DNA of 64,000 bases from Centropus unirufus (lineage: Eukaryota > Chordata > Aves > Cuculiformes > Centropidae): contig VYZI01000390.1 in the NCBI GenBank assembly GCA_013397695.1, forward strand, positions 461,115 to 525,114. Direction: 5' to 3'. This document shows positions 29,048 to 41,680 of the stretch, piece by piece. The notes under the pieces are model-generated. The model had not been told where the DNA came from, made no database searches, and was given only the letters and a program-made list of their open reading frames with translations. Numbering within the stretch: the first letter of the stretch is position 1; the number at the start of each line of letters is the position of its first letter. Made by a program: the position numbers and the translations under genes.

Positions 29048-29079
29048 TTTTGCAGAGAAGTGAAGGGTGCATATTGAAC
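29048..29079 (-). CDS. 32-nt coding exon after the ATG exon
   Basis: Both splice sites are strong: TATTATTTTCCTTTGTAG before, CTGCAAAA followed by GTAAGTTC after. If joined to the ATG at 32097 it reads M-VQYAPFTSLQ and leaves two bases (AA). All three phases are open, as is common for so short a segment. I found no convincing next exon to the left that takes one base. The product is not recognised. Confidence 0.42.
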
Positions 29080-29708
29080 CTACAAAGGAAAATAATAATG
29101 CATTGACTTCATCAGACCATTGCGTGATTTTGGCTGGCTAAGGAACAGAGCTTTCCTGCCCTCCCTGCAGTTGTTTGCTATGCAGTCTTCAGCCACCCTT
29201 CAAAGGAATTAACCATGCTGCAAAACTAGGAAGTACTGTGCATGCATTCCCCTATCACAGCATTCATAGGATTCCTAAGGAATGGAAAGCACATAACCAA
29301 CTTGAATTTCATGTTATTTAGGAGATTTCACTCTTCTCTCCCTCTCAAGGCTTTTATAGAGGATTGCATCTTATTTTTTAAGCCCTTGGCCTGCCACAGG
29401 ATGTGCTGACAAGGATTTTGGGTGCAGAGACTAAGTTGCAGTACATAGATGTCAGGTTCCAAATGTAAACATCCTATTACAAGCTCATGTGGTTTAAACT
29501 GGAGAAAATACTTCATGATCACTGTTATTCCTCTCTTCCTCTTGCCTCAACACTTTTTAGAAAGTACAGCACATTTTTACTTCAGCTTTTAAACTTCTTT
29601 AAACAGATAGGATTCTGCACTTAGGTTAAAAGTTAGCCTTTGCAAGCTAGTCCTGAGGTTTTTGTTTTTTTATTGGAAACAGTCCTTTTGATCAACCACG
29701 AGGTAAGA

Positions 29709-29757
29709 ATTATTTTAAAGCACAGAAATAATTAAGATTATTTTAAAGCAGAGAAAT
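29709..29757. repeat. 28-bp period duplication
   Basis: ATTATTTTAAAGCACAGAAA at 29709 recurs with one change at 29737 (ATTATTTTAAAGCAGAGAAA). Confidence 0.65.
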
Positions 29758-30568
29758 GTCTGGTTTTATAACTGTTTTAAGAATCAAACATATTATACCA
29801 TACTTAACTGTATGATCTTCAGAATTACTTAGGTTGAGCATTTTGCAAACCCTCTTGTTTTTTCAGTTTCCACTAATTTTATACAGAAAAAAATGGTGCA
29901 GTAAACATCTCTATGTGCAGATGCAGATACATAATTACTTGTTACATTTAATGAAGAAAAGTCTAAGCCTTCCCTCCCCAAGGCAATGTCACAACCTGCA
30001 AGCACATAGGATCATTTACCCATGTGTGTTAACAAGAGCCCTGCTGATCCCCTTTTAAGGCAAGAAGTTTCTTTGCTACTGTCATTGTGTCAGTACTTAA
30101 TGAAACTGGAAGAGAACAACCTCAGGCAATTCTGCTACTAATATAAAAAAAAAAGGAAAGTAACATACAGACCGTACATGATGTGAAACCCTTTTTGTAA
30201 TAGAGGGTGGGGAGAACAACTCTAGAAGTAAATGTTTTTATATACTTTCTTGAGCTGCACAGGTGCCAAGATAGACTTGTTCCCTACCGGACAGTAGGAC
30301 AGAGACAGATTTGTGGTGTGCCCTCACTGCCTCAGTGAGAAGGGAAAACAGGTCTCAGGATCAGCTGTGCCAGCAGGTGCAACACAAAGCCAAAACGGAT
30401 GGTCAGATCAGGGACATGACTTGGATCACTGACATCTCAGCTATGTGCTGGCCACTGCAGCTTTTTTTTTTCCAAAGGCAATGCAGCAGGTACCTTACTG
30501 CACCATGAAGTCCTCTACCTGCAGATCTGTGTAAGCGTCCTTCCCAACACCCAGTGTCGTCATCCGCG

Positions 30569-30588
30569 CGCCTCCCCCCCCCCCCATC
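30569..30588. repeat. CpG cluster followed by a C-run
   Basis: CCGCGCGCC followed by about 13 C. An isolated GC-rich spot in AT-rich DNA. Confidence 0.7.
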
Positions 30589-32004
30589 TGCCCCAGGTAC
30601 CTCTTACAATTAATTCCCTATCCTGGCCTTCCTCCATCACCACCACATATATGTGCTATCATACAACAGAAATTACACCCAAGTACAGAAATGAAATTAA
30701 AGGTATTTAAAAATAAAGGCAGCATTTTAAAGTTTTTTACTTATTTGGGAGGAGGGATGAAGTACAAAAACTCTGTTGAACTAAACATCTCGTGTGAAGC
30801 AAACTCCTCTAAATTACAGGAAAAATCAGGAACAAAGTTATTTTATTAAGCCTCAATTAGACACATTAAACCACGAAATAATTTCCAGACATGAGCATAT
30901 ATGATGCTTAAGCCCAAAAAAGGCAATGCCAAGACAAAATAGAAGCTTTATTCTTATCCTGCCTCAGTAAAACAAAGGTATAAGAAAGCATGACCTCTGT
31001 CTGAAGGCAGACCAATCTGTGATGAGTTTGAGACAGTGTTATATCTATGCTTTCAGTGGATCTTCTAGGATTTAGTAAAGTCTTTATTATTCCTGCAGGG
31101 TGTAAGTGTTATGCTAGTCAATCCACACAGTGGATTCACAACATGAAACACATTTAAAAGTTAAGATAAAGTTAATAAATATTTTTGGAGTTCTCCCAAA
31201 GCTAAGGAATATATACCAGAAATCATACCTTTGCCTTTATTTTAAATCTCAAGCTACAAACTGGGAGGGGGAGCACAATTTACTGTGGGCTGAATAATGA
31301 CTTTTTCTATTTATGAAATCAGAGCTGTTAAAATAGCTTAGAGTACAAATTCAGCAAGCATTGATTGTCAAATATTTAAATGGACTTCTTTTCCGCTGCA
31401 ATTATAAAAGCACATCAAAAGCCTAGGAATTTTTAATTGCATAGACCAGAGAGGCTCAGTATTAGGTTACCTATTCTGTGACTTCTTGTCCCAGACAGTC
31501 TGGACCTTTATGATGTCAAAGGTCCATCTTACAAACACTTGATGGCACAGAATTATATTGAAAATGCTGAAAGTACCCATCCTTTCTTTGTCAATGATAG
31601 CAAATATAATCTTAAACTGCATGAATCCCCCACACTTGAACCCGGAGGGGCTTCAGAGTTTTCTAGATGGCTAGTCAAGCAGGGGTTTTCTGTGCCCTTC
31701 CAGGGCAGTGGCACAGACTGAGTCACCTTTACTAAATCTGCAATTCTAGTTCCCCAGAACCTTATCCCATTGCTGCCACAGGCAATCACAAGCAATGCTC
31801 ATGCCTCCCGTTTCAAGGACAAAGAGGCAGTACTCAGATTGCAATCACTACTTTGGAGCTAACGGTCAGAGAGGAGAAAGACCAAAATAAAAAGAAAACT
31901 TGTATTTTAGTTAGCCAACATCTGCTATGAAGATGCTAAAAATGATGACTAGATATTGAGTGAAGGTCACGAGGCTTATCTAAGAACACAGGGGAAGAAA
32001 AACA

Positions 32005-32045
32005 GTCGGGGAAAGGGGGAGGGAGAGAAAGAGAGGGAGAGAGCA
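32005..32045. repeat. GA-rich simple repeat
   Basis: Purine-only run of GGGA and GAGA units, about 50 bases beyond the 5' untranslated exon at 32.1 kb and so in its intron. Confidence 0.75.
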
Positions 32046-32096
32046 CGAGCACTGCAGCAAAGACGCTATGCTCAGCCAATACATGCTGGCACTTAC

Positions 32097-32188
32097 CATA
32101 AAAATAGAAAGATCCAAAGAGAATCGGATTAAGGATCCTTTTTATCTCTCTTCAATAGAAAGATTTCCACATGAAGCTCTGTACATAG
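32097..32188 (-). other. 5' untranslated exon ending in ATG
   Basis: The 92-nt segment lies between a strong acceptor (ACCTTGCTTTTCCCTGCACAG) and a near-perfect donor (TTTTTATG followed by GTAAGTG). All three frames are closed, so it is untranslated or noncoding. The last three bases are ATG at 32099-32097, which would make the start codon the very end of the exon with coding continuing in the next one. An earlier ATG in the exon opens only a 14-codon frame ending in TAA. Confidence 0.5.
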
Positions 32189-32414
32189 CTGTGCAGGGAA
32201 AAGCAAGGTAACATGATGATTCACACAAAACACTAACACACAAACCGTAAGTCCTTCAACAGCCTTCCAAAATCAGTAAGCAGTTTGTGCTGAAAAAACA
32301 AAGGTAATAAGTCTAAAGATGACTCCTACGTAACACTGCAGCTAAAACAGACTGCTGTACTTCCAGTCACTCAGACCGCACTGTTTTCATCTTCATCTTC
32401 TCACCATTGCTTAC

Positions 32415-32640
32415 ATCCTAGAGGTGGGGAAAAAAATTTCTCCTCCAAGTAGAAAGGAGCACAGAAACAGAAACAGCATCAGCATTTTTAATCAGTCGCT
32501 CAGAGTACCCAATCACAGGAACTGAGTGCTGCCAGCGTGACAGTTGTCCAACGCAAGGCAGCCAGGCACGCCAGCTACCAGCACGTTCCTGCTTCGCCCG
32601 AGAAAACTGATGAGCTGATCTGCTTCTTAACCCCAGCAAG
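32415..32640 (-). other. Possible untranslated first exon
   Basis: Minus-strand segment between the TATA-like promoter and a donor-like TAGGAT followed by GTAAGC at 32415. The CpG-containing part (AACGTGCTGG, GGGCGAAGC) contrasts with its AT-rich flanks. The intron to the next exon would be about 226 nt. A 79-codon frame lies here, but I do not regard it as coding. Confidence 0.25.
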
Positions 32641-32690
32641 GTTTTCTGTGCCCACATGCAAACAGTTTTTATGCACTGTGTCTTCTCCTT
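32640..32690 (-). promoter_or_regulatory. Possible promoter with TATA-like box
   Basis: On the minus strand GCATAAAAACTG (about 32667-32678) resembles a TATA box; 30 bases downstream lies GGGCACAGAAAACC, a possible start. The next 200 bases hold more CpGs than the surroundings and an inverted CCAAT (GATTGG). Position fits a first exon before the exon at 32.1 kb. Weak evidence. Confidence 0.25.
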
Positions 32691-35600
32691 CCAAGAGAAG
32701 AGGTTTGAAAGCTACAGGGTTTTCTGCGCTGCTGCTCTGAACAAGCTGTTTTCTACATCTGTGCAGTACTTTGAAAGCAAGAAAAGTTTGGAGATTTAAC
32801 TAATAACATCATTTAACTTGCAATTTATTACCCAGTTGCTTCCCTATACAAAGCATACATTAACCATTGTTCCTTCTCCAAAGCTTTCTTTTTGAAGGAG
32901 AAGGAAATCCATAAGAGATTTTACAGGACAGCTCTGCTTCTGTGAACTGCCTTGTTAGAGCCAGTGCTCATTTTGAGATGACATCATAGACCCCTGACAG
33001 CACCAGATCCACAGAAAAAAACCACAGCCAAGGTCCCTCTCTCTCCCCTGGCCAAGATTACAACTAGATTAAATGTTTGTGCTGCTATTTATTGTACAGT
33101 TGAACATAATAAAAAGTTAAAAAAAGATAAAAGATAGACTTCAACTTAATTGCAACAAGGATATATCGAAGGTAGGGAGATAAAATCCTTTATGGCATTT
33201 AACTCATTAAACCTATCTGCACATTAGAGTGGTGCAATCGACATTATAGTGACCAAACATTACAAATTCCAGTGAAAGTGTCTCATTCTAAAACACAAAT
33301 GCTGGTATTTGAATCTGGAGGAGAAATTCTGTTCCTACTGCACAATGCAGTCCACAGTGAAGCAAACCTAAATAAGGCATGAAAATCAGCATTTATTTAA
33401 AGCAAACACTCTGTCAGTAGACAAAGTTAGGGGCTTACCTTTTCAAGTTGTTTTTAAACAGTTAACCCTGGATTTTACTGTATCACAAAGTAAATGTGAA
33501 TGTCATCCATCTGATATTCATGTTTCAAAAGATAAAAGGCTATTTAGTGTAAGGGAGAAATGCAGGGAAATCAAACCTGAGAGTCCTCCCAGCAGTGTTA
33601 TTTGGTCAGTATCAAGTACTCGAAGAGCTGATCGAGTTTAGGGGGGCAGAGTGCAGTGGGTAAAAAAAACCAACCAGCTACACAAAAGCTCAGAGGTTCG
33701 ATACCTTGAAGTGCAGACCAACCATCTAAAGTGCTATTTAATACAATCAATCTGTTCCGAAATGTGTGTGGATATAGTGCAAAAGCACACAAATTCCACT
33801 AGCAGGCAGTAGTGATCTTCACAGAACACAATGATAACATACTACATTGGTCAAAAAAATATTTTTTTCTTTTTTTAAAAAAGAAGGTTTCTCTCCTCAG
33901 ATGACAGAACATTAGTACATCTATTATTTTCTTGCATTTCATGTAGGTTTCAATAGGCTTGTTTCATGCTATCAACAGAACATGCATTATATTTTTTCCT
34001 TCCTTTTCATAAACACCATTAGTTAAAAAAAAAACACAAGATAACTAGTATAAGGGATACAAGGCATGAGTGAAGAACAGATAAAAAAAGAATAAATAAG
34101 GAGAGCAACTACCATATACAAATAATACACATGGGATTATATGCAGGTAATAGCATATGTACATACAGCTAACCAAAATTAAAAATACAGCCAATATAGG
34201 AGGGAGTAGAAGAAAAGGAGGAAGTAGCAGAAAAAAATATTTCAACTCTGCAGTGAGCTTTCAAAACATATTGCAATGCTAGCAGAAAGATTTGTGTCTG
34301 ATTCACATGGCTGGTGAAGCTGGCAGATTCTGTTTCAAGAAATTGGCTATGGGAGACTTCTAGAAGATACCCATTACAGAAGAAAGACTATCCACATGCA
34401 TATCAAAGATCATGTTTTAATGTTAATTCCAAAGCCAAAAAAAATATTAGGGTGTTGCTCCCCCAACCCATGTTATATAGTCAAGGTCCTAAACTAGGCA
34501 ACAAACAGAGTGGAAATCAGAGAAAAATTCCTAGTAAACAAAAATATAAATTCCCTTTTTTCTTATATTCATGAAAAAAACCAAACATTGGTGTAGAGAG
34601 AAGAAAGCTAGGTAACAGGCAGATCTTCATAGACAATGCTATGAATATTTTGCAAGGAGTCTCATAGCACAGAAGCCTGGACCTAAACTTCATAACAAGG
34701 AAGGGATCGGGGAGTATCCGTCCCCTACTTTTCATGTGTAAACATGGGAGGCGTGAGAAGAAGCCATGCCCACGGAAGTAGGAGAAGCTGCTGTGGTTCC
34801 ATCCACATACTCTCCAGACACAATTATAACAATGTAAAAGATATGAAAAAAGGCTAATGGAATGATTATTTCAAGTTTTAAGCTAAGAGTGGAGGATTGA
34901 ACGCTCAAATAATTCAGGTTTAAGCTAATATTGAGGTCACCTTCAAGAATTCAGAAGAAACCTCTGACAGATGTATTGACTGGATGTAGAGCAGGGTCTA
35001 TGTTTCCACAAAAGATTACAGTTTCCTTGTGATGTTTTGATTATAGCTAAGGGAATGGTAGTAAATGCCTTTGGAAACCTAATTTTTGTTTTCCTTCATT
35101 TGCAAATGGTACATTCAATATGCCTCAGACTGTGGTTAGTGAGGCCATAACCATGTGCCCCAAAGACTGTAAACCTGCTTAAGTGTTATTTTTCAAACCA
35201 TGTCAGGGTTTAGGAACAATTGGGGTGGAAAACACAAATATATTCCCAGAAAGAAGGTAATTCCCTTCCATTTCAGTAAAACAACTGCTGCCTGAAAAAA
35301 AAAAATACTGAAACCAGCTGTTCTTCTGCTTCTAGAGAAAAAAAGAAAAAGCTTGCTTACTATTTTGTAAGCAAGAGAGAGTCAAGAACATTCTGCCAGT
35401 CAAAACTGGGGCTTGTTTTATCCTACCTATCTACCTGTCTGTCCAGAAAACACAACAAACTCAAGACTACGTGGTCCAGAGCTGCTCTCTCTATTTCTGT
35501 CCAATAATTCATGAGACAACAGTTCAAATCAACATCCCTGAGCTAGAAGGTAAGGGGGAAACCCAAAATTTAAGCTCCAATCTCGCTGCTGAAGCCTCAA

Positions 35601-37146
35601 CTGAGCTGCCAACTGCCCAGAAATAAGTGAAAGTTTTAGGAAGATACAAGGATGATGTAGTTTGCTGGTGCACAGATCCCAGCTAAGCAGCACGCATCAA
35701 CAGGTGAATGTGTGAACAGGACACATTGTAAACAACAGGGAAAAGAAGCAACATTAAATTTAAAAGAATAAAACACATTTCAGAGAGAGGTGGTTAAATT
35801 TTCAGTGGATGATTCAAGTATATTTTGTTTCTCTGTGCTGTCTGGACCACTCCTGCATGCAGGAGAAAATGCCCACGCTCTGAACTAAATGAAGCAGATG
35901 AGAATTAAATAGTAAAACTAAGAAGGTTAGAAATGCATAAAACATTCCTTCCCTCTTTGGTCTAGTCCTTGTGAACCTCTTTCCAAGGTGTTCAAGGACA
36001 GTTCTGGTGGCTGGTATTACTCTACACCTCTAAAAAAACCTAAACATATAAAAACAATCAACCAAAGAAACCTTTCAAATAGAAACAAAACAACAGCAAT
36101 ACTAATAATGATAACTACCAATAATGACCATGATTATACCCCTGATAAACATACACACATATACATGCATCATAATCAAGGAGACAATATCTTTACATGG
36201 TATTTCAGGCAAAGTCAAGAAAACAAAATAATTTTGTCCTAGATTCTTCCTCCCAGCAAGGACCCACATAAAAGGCCTCATACCTAGAAGTTTCAAAAAT
36301 TGAGTGATCAGACTTTAGACAGTGACCCCATCGGATGACGACCTTTTAAATACCATCACACCTACTGAAGCTGGGATGAATTCCCCATGTCCTTGTCCTT
36401 TATCAAGTTTAAAGAAGATTTTCTTCTATAGAAATATTGTAAGTACATCTTTGAAATAGTAATCGGATTATTTGTAAGTGTTCTTCCTGACAGATAAGCT
36501 ATTTTTAAAATTAACTTACTATTTCCTTGGTCCGTTATTTTGCCTCATTCAGAAGCACCATTTAAAACTATTTTCAGAAGCACCATATTCAGACATTCAA
36601 CCTTTGAAATGTTAGGAATACAAGAGACATAAGTTTACCACAGAGACTCATGATTTAATGAAGTTTTCCGATTTTTAAAGGTTTTTTGATATGAGAAAAA
36701 AAAATCTATTGATGACACTGTTAATAATTCTGATGAATCGAATCTCTCGAGTATCAAAAACAAGAGGAAGTGAAAAGACAAATCCCAAAGTACTTGATAT
36801 GGTTGGAACTGTAAATATAAATGCATCACTGCAGGGTACATTCATAAACAGTGCCAGCCACTGACAACAGTATTTTGAAACAGCCTTTTAACAGTAACTT
36901 GCACCCCTTGTAAAGGAACTTTTGAAAAGAGCCAAAAAAAACCTGGCTCCCCACCAAGCAATAAATGGTATAAAATGGCACTTAAGATGTAGTACTATTG
37001 ACAAAATGTAATAAAATTAGTATCTGTCTGCGACTCAGTATTTTGTGTGTATGTATTGATGACCATTCCTGTCTATACAACAGTGACACATAAAAACATG
37101 TGAAATAAAACACAATATTTTTACCCCACTGTTAATTCTCCACTGT

Positions 37147-37164
37147 AGTAAGTCACAAAAAAAA
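37147..37164. repeat. A-run
   Basis: About 16 consecutive A. No target duplication or retro-copy is visible beside it. Confidence 0.8.
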
Positions 37165-40100
37165 AAAAAAAGCAGAAGCCTAAAGATACCAACAAAAATT
37201 TTTCTTAAGTTGGCAAGTAAACAGAAGAGCTACAGGGGAAAAAAGAGAAACATTTCCTGCAATATCTTTACAGGGTCTACTACCTTAGTTAAGTAAAGAG
37301 TCTTTACAGGACAACATAAGCTATTTTGACTGAATCAGAGCCAAGATAAGCCAAGAACTATAAAAAGCATTTTTATTGATTTTCCACCCGCCCCCCTGCT
37401 TTTTTTCAGATGGATTTTTTTTAATGTGGGAAAAACATCCATACCCTAATATTTTGAACAAAAGGTGTATAAGAACTGTTTCTCATAATTTTCAAAATAT
37501 AATTTTGGAAGAGAGACCTTGCAAAAGAATGTTTGTAGTGCTCTGCGCATCCACCTTCAGCACCTATTCTGGGATCCTGGTGGGAAATTAACAACTTCAG
37601 GGTTGTAAGAAGCCAAATGTGCAGTGCAATAGGTCCGGTACGTAATCATAAAGCTGGTGCTCAGGCACGCAGGACCAGCCAATGAAGTCTGGAGATACGT
37701 CACATGTCTAAAATTTTAATCTAGGAAAAAACCCCACCCATAATACCAAAATTTGGGGAAGCATCACTATTTCCCAAGTGAAACACCCTGGTCTGAAAAC
37801 AAAAGCAAAAAGGCACTGCAAGAGTTTTACTTAAACAAGGTTATTCACTAAACCTGACTTGTGTTCACCACTTTAGTTTCCATTTCTACCCCATGCATAC
37901 ATTCAAATCCCCTCCAGTGTTGAACCTGTAATCTATTTATTTATAATTTTCATTATAATTGCAGTTATAATTAATTTAAAAATATTTCACCCACTCTAGA
38001 GTCTCCTTTCATTTGTTGTGAGCAAAGGAAGTAATTTAATCTTGAACACTTGCTGGAAATGTGTAAGACAGCTACACATTGATGTGCTGTCCCTGGAAGA
38101 GAATAAACATACCAAGTCCTACACAGTTCAACAGAAAGTGTTTGGAATAAAATCCAAATGTAGCCCAACAGACCTGCTCCTGTAGCTGAGTACAAAGGAT
38201 TTTTATTAATATCTGGAATTAATGCTACTTTAGGTCTTAAGCAAATTGCCTGAGGGACCAATAAATCATAATAGAAGGAAAGAACATACAAGGGGCATGA
38301 ATATTCCTGGTGGAAAAAGAAGTGTTACTTAAAGATTTGTTAACTGTTGCTATTGTATGCAAATAGGACCGAGTGGTAAGATTGCTGACTTAAGTGCTGA
38401 TTACTCTGCTGCTGAAGCAACATGCAAGCAGCAGTGTCCAGCTGGCACTAATGATACATCACAATGCTCCATCTGTGGCTCCCCATGTGAGCTCAGTGGG
38501 GGGAATGTCCTGTGCGAAATACAAGAGATAATTGGGCAAGCGAGGTTAGAAATGCAAATACAACTTAAACACATTTTGTTTATTGGTGGTGGTTCCTCTG
38601 TTCCACCCTTCAAATATTTAGTGCGTTTCATATACCTGAGCTCAGAAACACCTCAACTGATGGAGTTTCATTAATATTTTTAATAAAAACTTCCAGAACA
38701 CCAAAAAATTCAGGATTGGTAAGTTTATATGAAGATAGTGTTTGTAGAGTAAGAGCCCACTGTGTGCAGACATGCATAAATAACTTCACTGAGAACACGA
38801 AACTGTGTTGGATGTCTGGTTGTTTACAAATGCAGAGGTATTACTTTTACAAATGGCCAATATTAGCCACTGCTTTACTGACAGAATTTTCCACATGTTC
38901 TTTTAAGTAACTGGCCTTTACACTTGATAAATATCCAAAGTGTTGTTAAGCACTGAAATCCTTTGTTATAGCCTCCATTTGCGTATTCTAGCCTTACTTG
39001 AAAACCTTAAAATCAGTTATTTTTTTTCCCAAATAAGTATTTCACTGTACTTTAAAGACAGATCTCCATATTTTGCAGTTTATTCTTTCCTATCATCTTA
39101 GAAGTAAACTAAAGAGCAAAAGAGGAAATAGAATATTTTGAAAAAATAAAGTGAATTTTTAATCAAAAGTCATTACAAAGTATTACCAGATATACAACTT
39201 CTTCATCAAAATCCTGGTTTGCACAGTCACCAGCACATCCTCTGCTGCTTTGTTTTGTTTTTTAAAGACATTGTTCTTTAGTTTCATTCATCTCTGCAAT
39301 TAAAATGCAAAATAAGCTCAGAGAAATGTGATTTTTTTCCTCCACTATCTAAACCAAGTAGAGGACGCAGATGCTCTCATAGCACCAGGAGGTACATAGC
39401 GCTTTTTGCCTAAAGCAATATGATCTGATTATGAAAACTCATCTACTTTGATGAAAAAAAATCATGGAAGAATTATGCAAAACCATCTGGGTGACAGGGA
39501 AGAAGATCACTTAAAAGGGCCCGATTTCTGCTCTGATCCTATCTAACACTACCTTTTGACCTTACAGAACAGCTGGATAATGGCTCTACCTTTTGTTTCT
39601 TCCTCCCTCACCTGCCATCTACACAATGGCATAGTGTAATATAGCCCTACGAAGAAAAAAAAACCCCAAACAATAAAGGTCTATTTTCAACAGGCTTTAC
39701 GTGCAGCATATTCTTACCTTTATGTATGGAGCTACAATGAGGCTCTTCTTTCCCCTACTGACTTAATCTCCAATTACTTATTTTCACTCCACTGTATTTT
39801 CAACTTATAGACTGAAGTTTTTCAAGCATGTGAATAACATTACTTTTTGGCAAGGGAGAAAGAAGCATCCAGAGGAAATATTTAAAACCATATACATATT
39901 TGTGCATAAGGTATGTCTGCAGTTTTTCCTATGATGTGCACAAGAGGACAGGGCTTTGAGAAGCTGTCACAGGCAAGGCAGCAATCTCTAATCCCATAGG
40001 GCCATCCAATACATGCATTATTTTTCAGTCAACAGGGAGTAAGTGCCCATTTCAGGGGATTTCTGCAGCTTTATTTCAAGGACAGAAGGGAAAAAAGCAG

Positions 40101-41643
40101 TAGGAAGCGGTGGACAAAAGGAAGCACAGGCAGCACAGAGAGAGAGCAGCTGTGCAACAGTAAAATAAGTTTTGTTCTGTAAACACAGTAATACCAAAGG
40201 GAAATGCATGAACTGACAGGAGGCAGCAGGGGTGGCTCTAAACTATGTGCAAACAAATTATGCTGTATTTAAATACCAGTTTTCATCATCCTGTGTTAGG
40301 TTACTGCAGTGCAAGTGGATCTTTCCCCTGATTCCAACAGAGTTTAGATAGAGTTGTGAATTTCAAACTAAAAATCAAAGAAAGGAAGCACCTGTATTCT
40401 GATACTTAGGATTCAACTACAAGCATGTCAGTAGACCTAGGAATTGTGTCTGAGGTTTCTTGTGCCCCACAGTAAATGCTTCTCGATGTTCTAAACCAAA
40501 AGACATTGTTTAGCTCGAAGTACTGTGGAACTATTAAAACCTATCAGACATGAGGCAGATCATCTACTGGACACTAGATCAGCAAGCACCATAAGACCCC
40601 TGTTTACCTATTATAAGAACAGAGGCTCTCAGCTGGAAGTCAGCCACAGACCAGCTCTCTGCAGCATGGTGATCCACTCTCAGCTTTAAACCGCCAGTTC
40701 AGCATCCTGCCATATCCATGGCCCATGGACATCCCTCCTGACCACGCAAGAGCTTCAGTCAACACTACAATTTACTCTCCTTATCAGTTTCAGTTCTAAC
40801 CTTTTATTTTCCAGAAACCACAAGCTAAGCAAAGGAGCTTGCCTGTGGGCCAGAAAGTGGGAAACTTCTTATCTTGCATCACCCTACATGAAAGGAAAAA
40901 CTACATGGATTTTCCTCCAGCTATGTCTCCTCAGGGAGAGAAAAGGAGTCTGAAGACAATCAGAAATACAGAGCTAGAAGTATCTGTTTCCTGGAAACTG
41001 TATAAATGAGGAAAGCAAAATAACAGGTAGAAAAGGAAGGACAAATTCACAGTATGTACACAGACAAAAGAGCTGGGCAGCAAAGAGAAGGAAAATAGGA
41101 AGAGGTGTTTCAGAGGTATGGAATGAATATTAGGTGAATGGCTTAAGAGGAAGAAATACAAAAATGCAAGGAAAAATGAGAAGAGAAAAAAATAATACTA
41201 GGTGAAAGAGTAGAATCCATTGCATTTTTCAGATTAGCATCTCCAGGCATTTTTTCTGGAAATTTATAATCTTTTTTAATGGGTGGAGTGATGGGAAACA
41301 AAACAAGTTATCTTAAACTAAGCTTTAAAGATAGAGGAAGAAAAGAAATGCCTTATGTAGCTATTGTGCATAGTTCATTCCATTTTAATTATATGGCTCT
41401 TGCTCCCTGTCTCAGTCTTGTATGGCAGCACCACACATGAGTACATCTGACTTGACATCTGAAAGTCTGACATGTCATTTATCTTTCAAAGATTTCATTA
41501 TCCATTACCAAACTAAAAAGATCATTAAAAATGTGTTTTCTTACATTAGGTTTTGGGTTTTTCTTCAGTTCACTCTCTTTAACATGACTATCAAAAGGAG
41601 ATTTATTAGAAGGCTCTTTTTTCAGCACAAGGATATATCAGTT

Positions 41644-41680
41644 ACTTACAGATGCAATACTTGCAATACTTACAGATGCA
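41644..41680. repeat. Short direct repeat, 24-bp period
   Basis: ACTTACAGATGCA occurs at 41644 and again at 41668, separated by a partial copy (ATACTTGCAAT). Confidence 0.6.

Noticed and set aside
37971..38674. Two frames of 105-106 codons on opposite strands
   Set aside because: Length is at the chance maximum for AT-rich DNA; no splice sites, start context or domain features.
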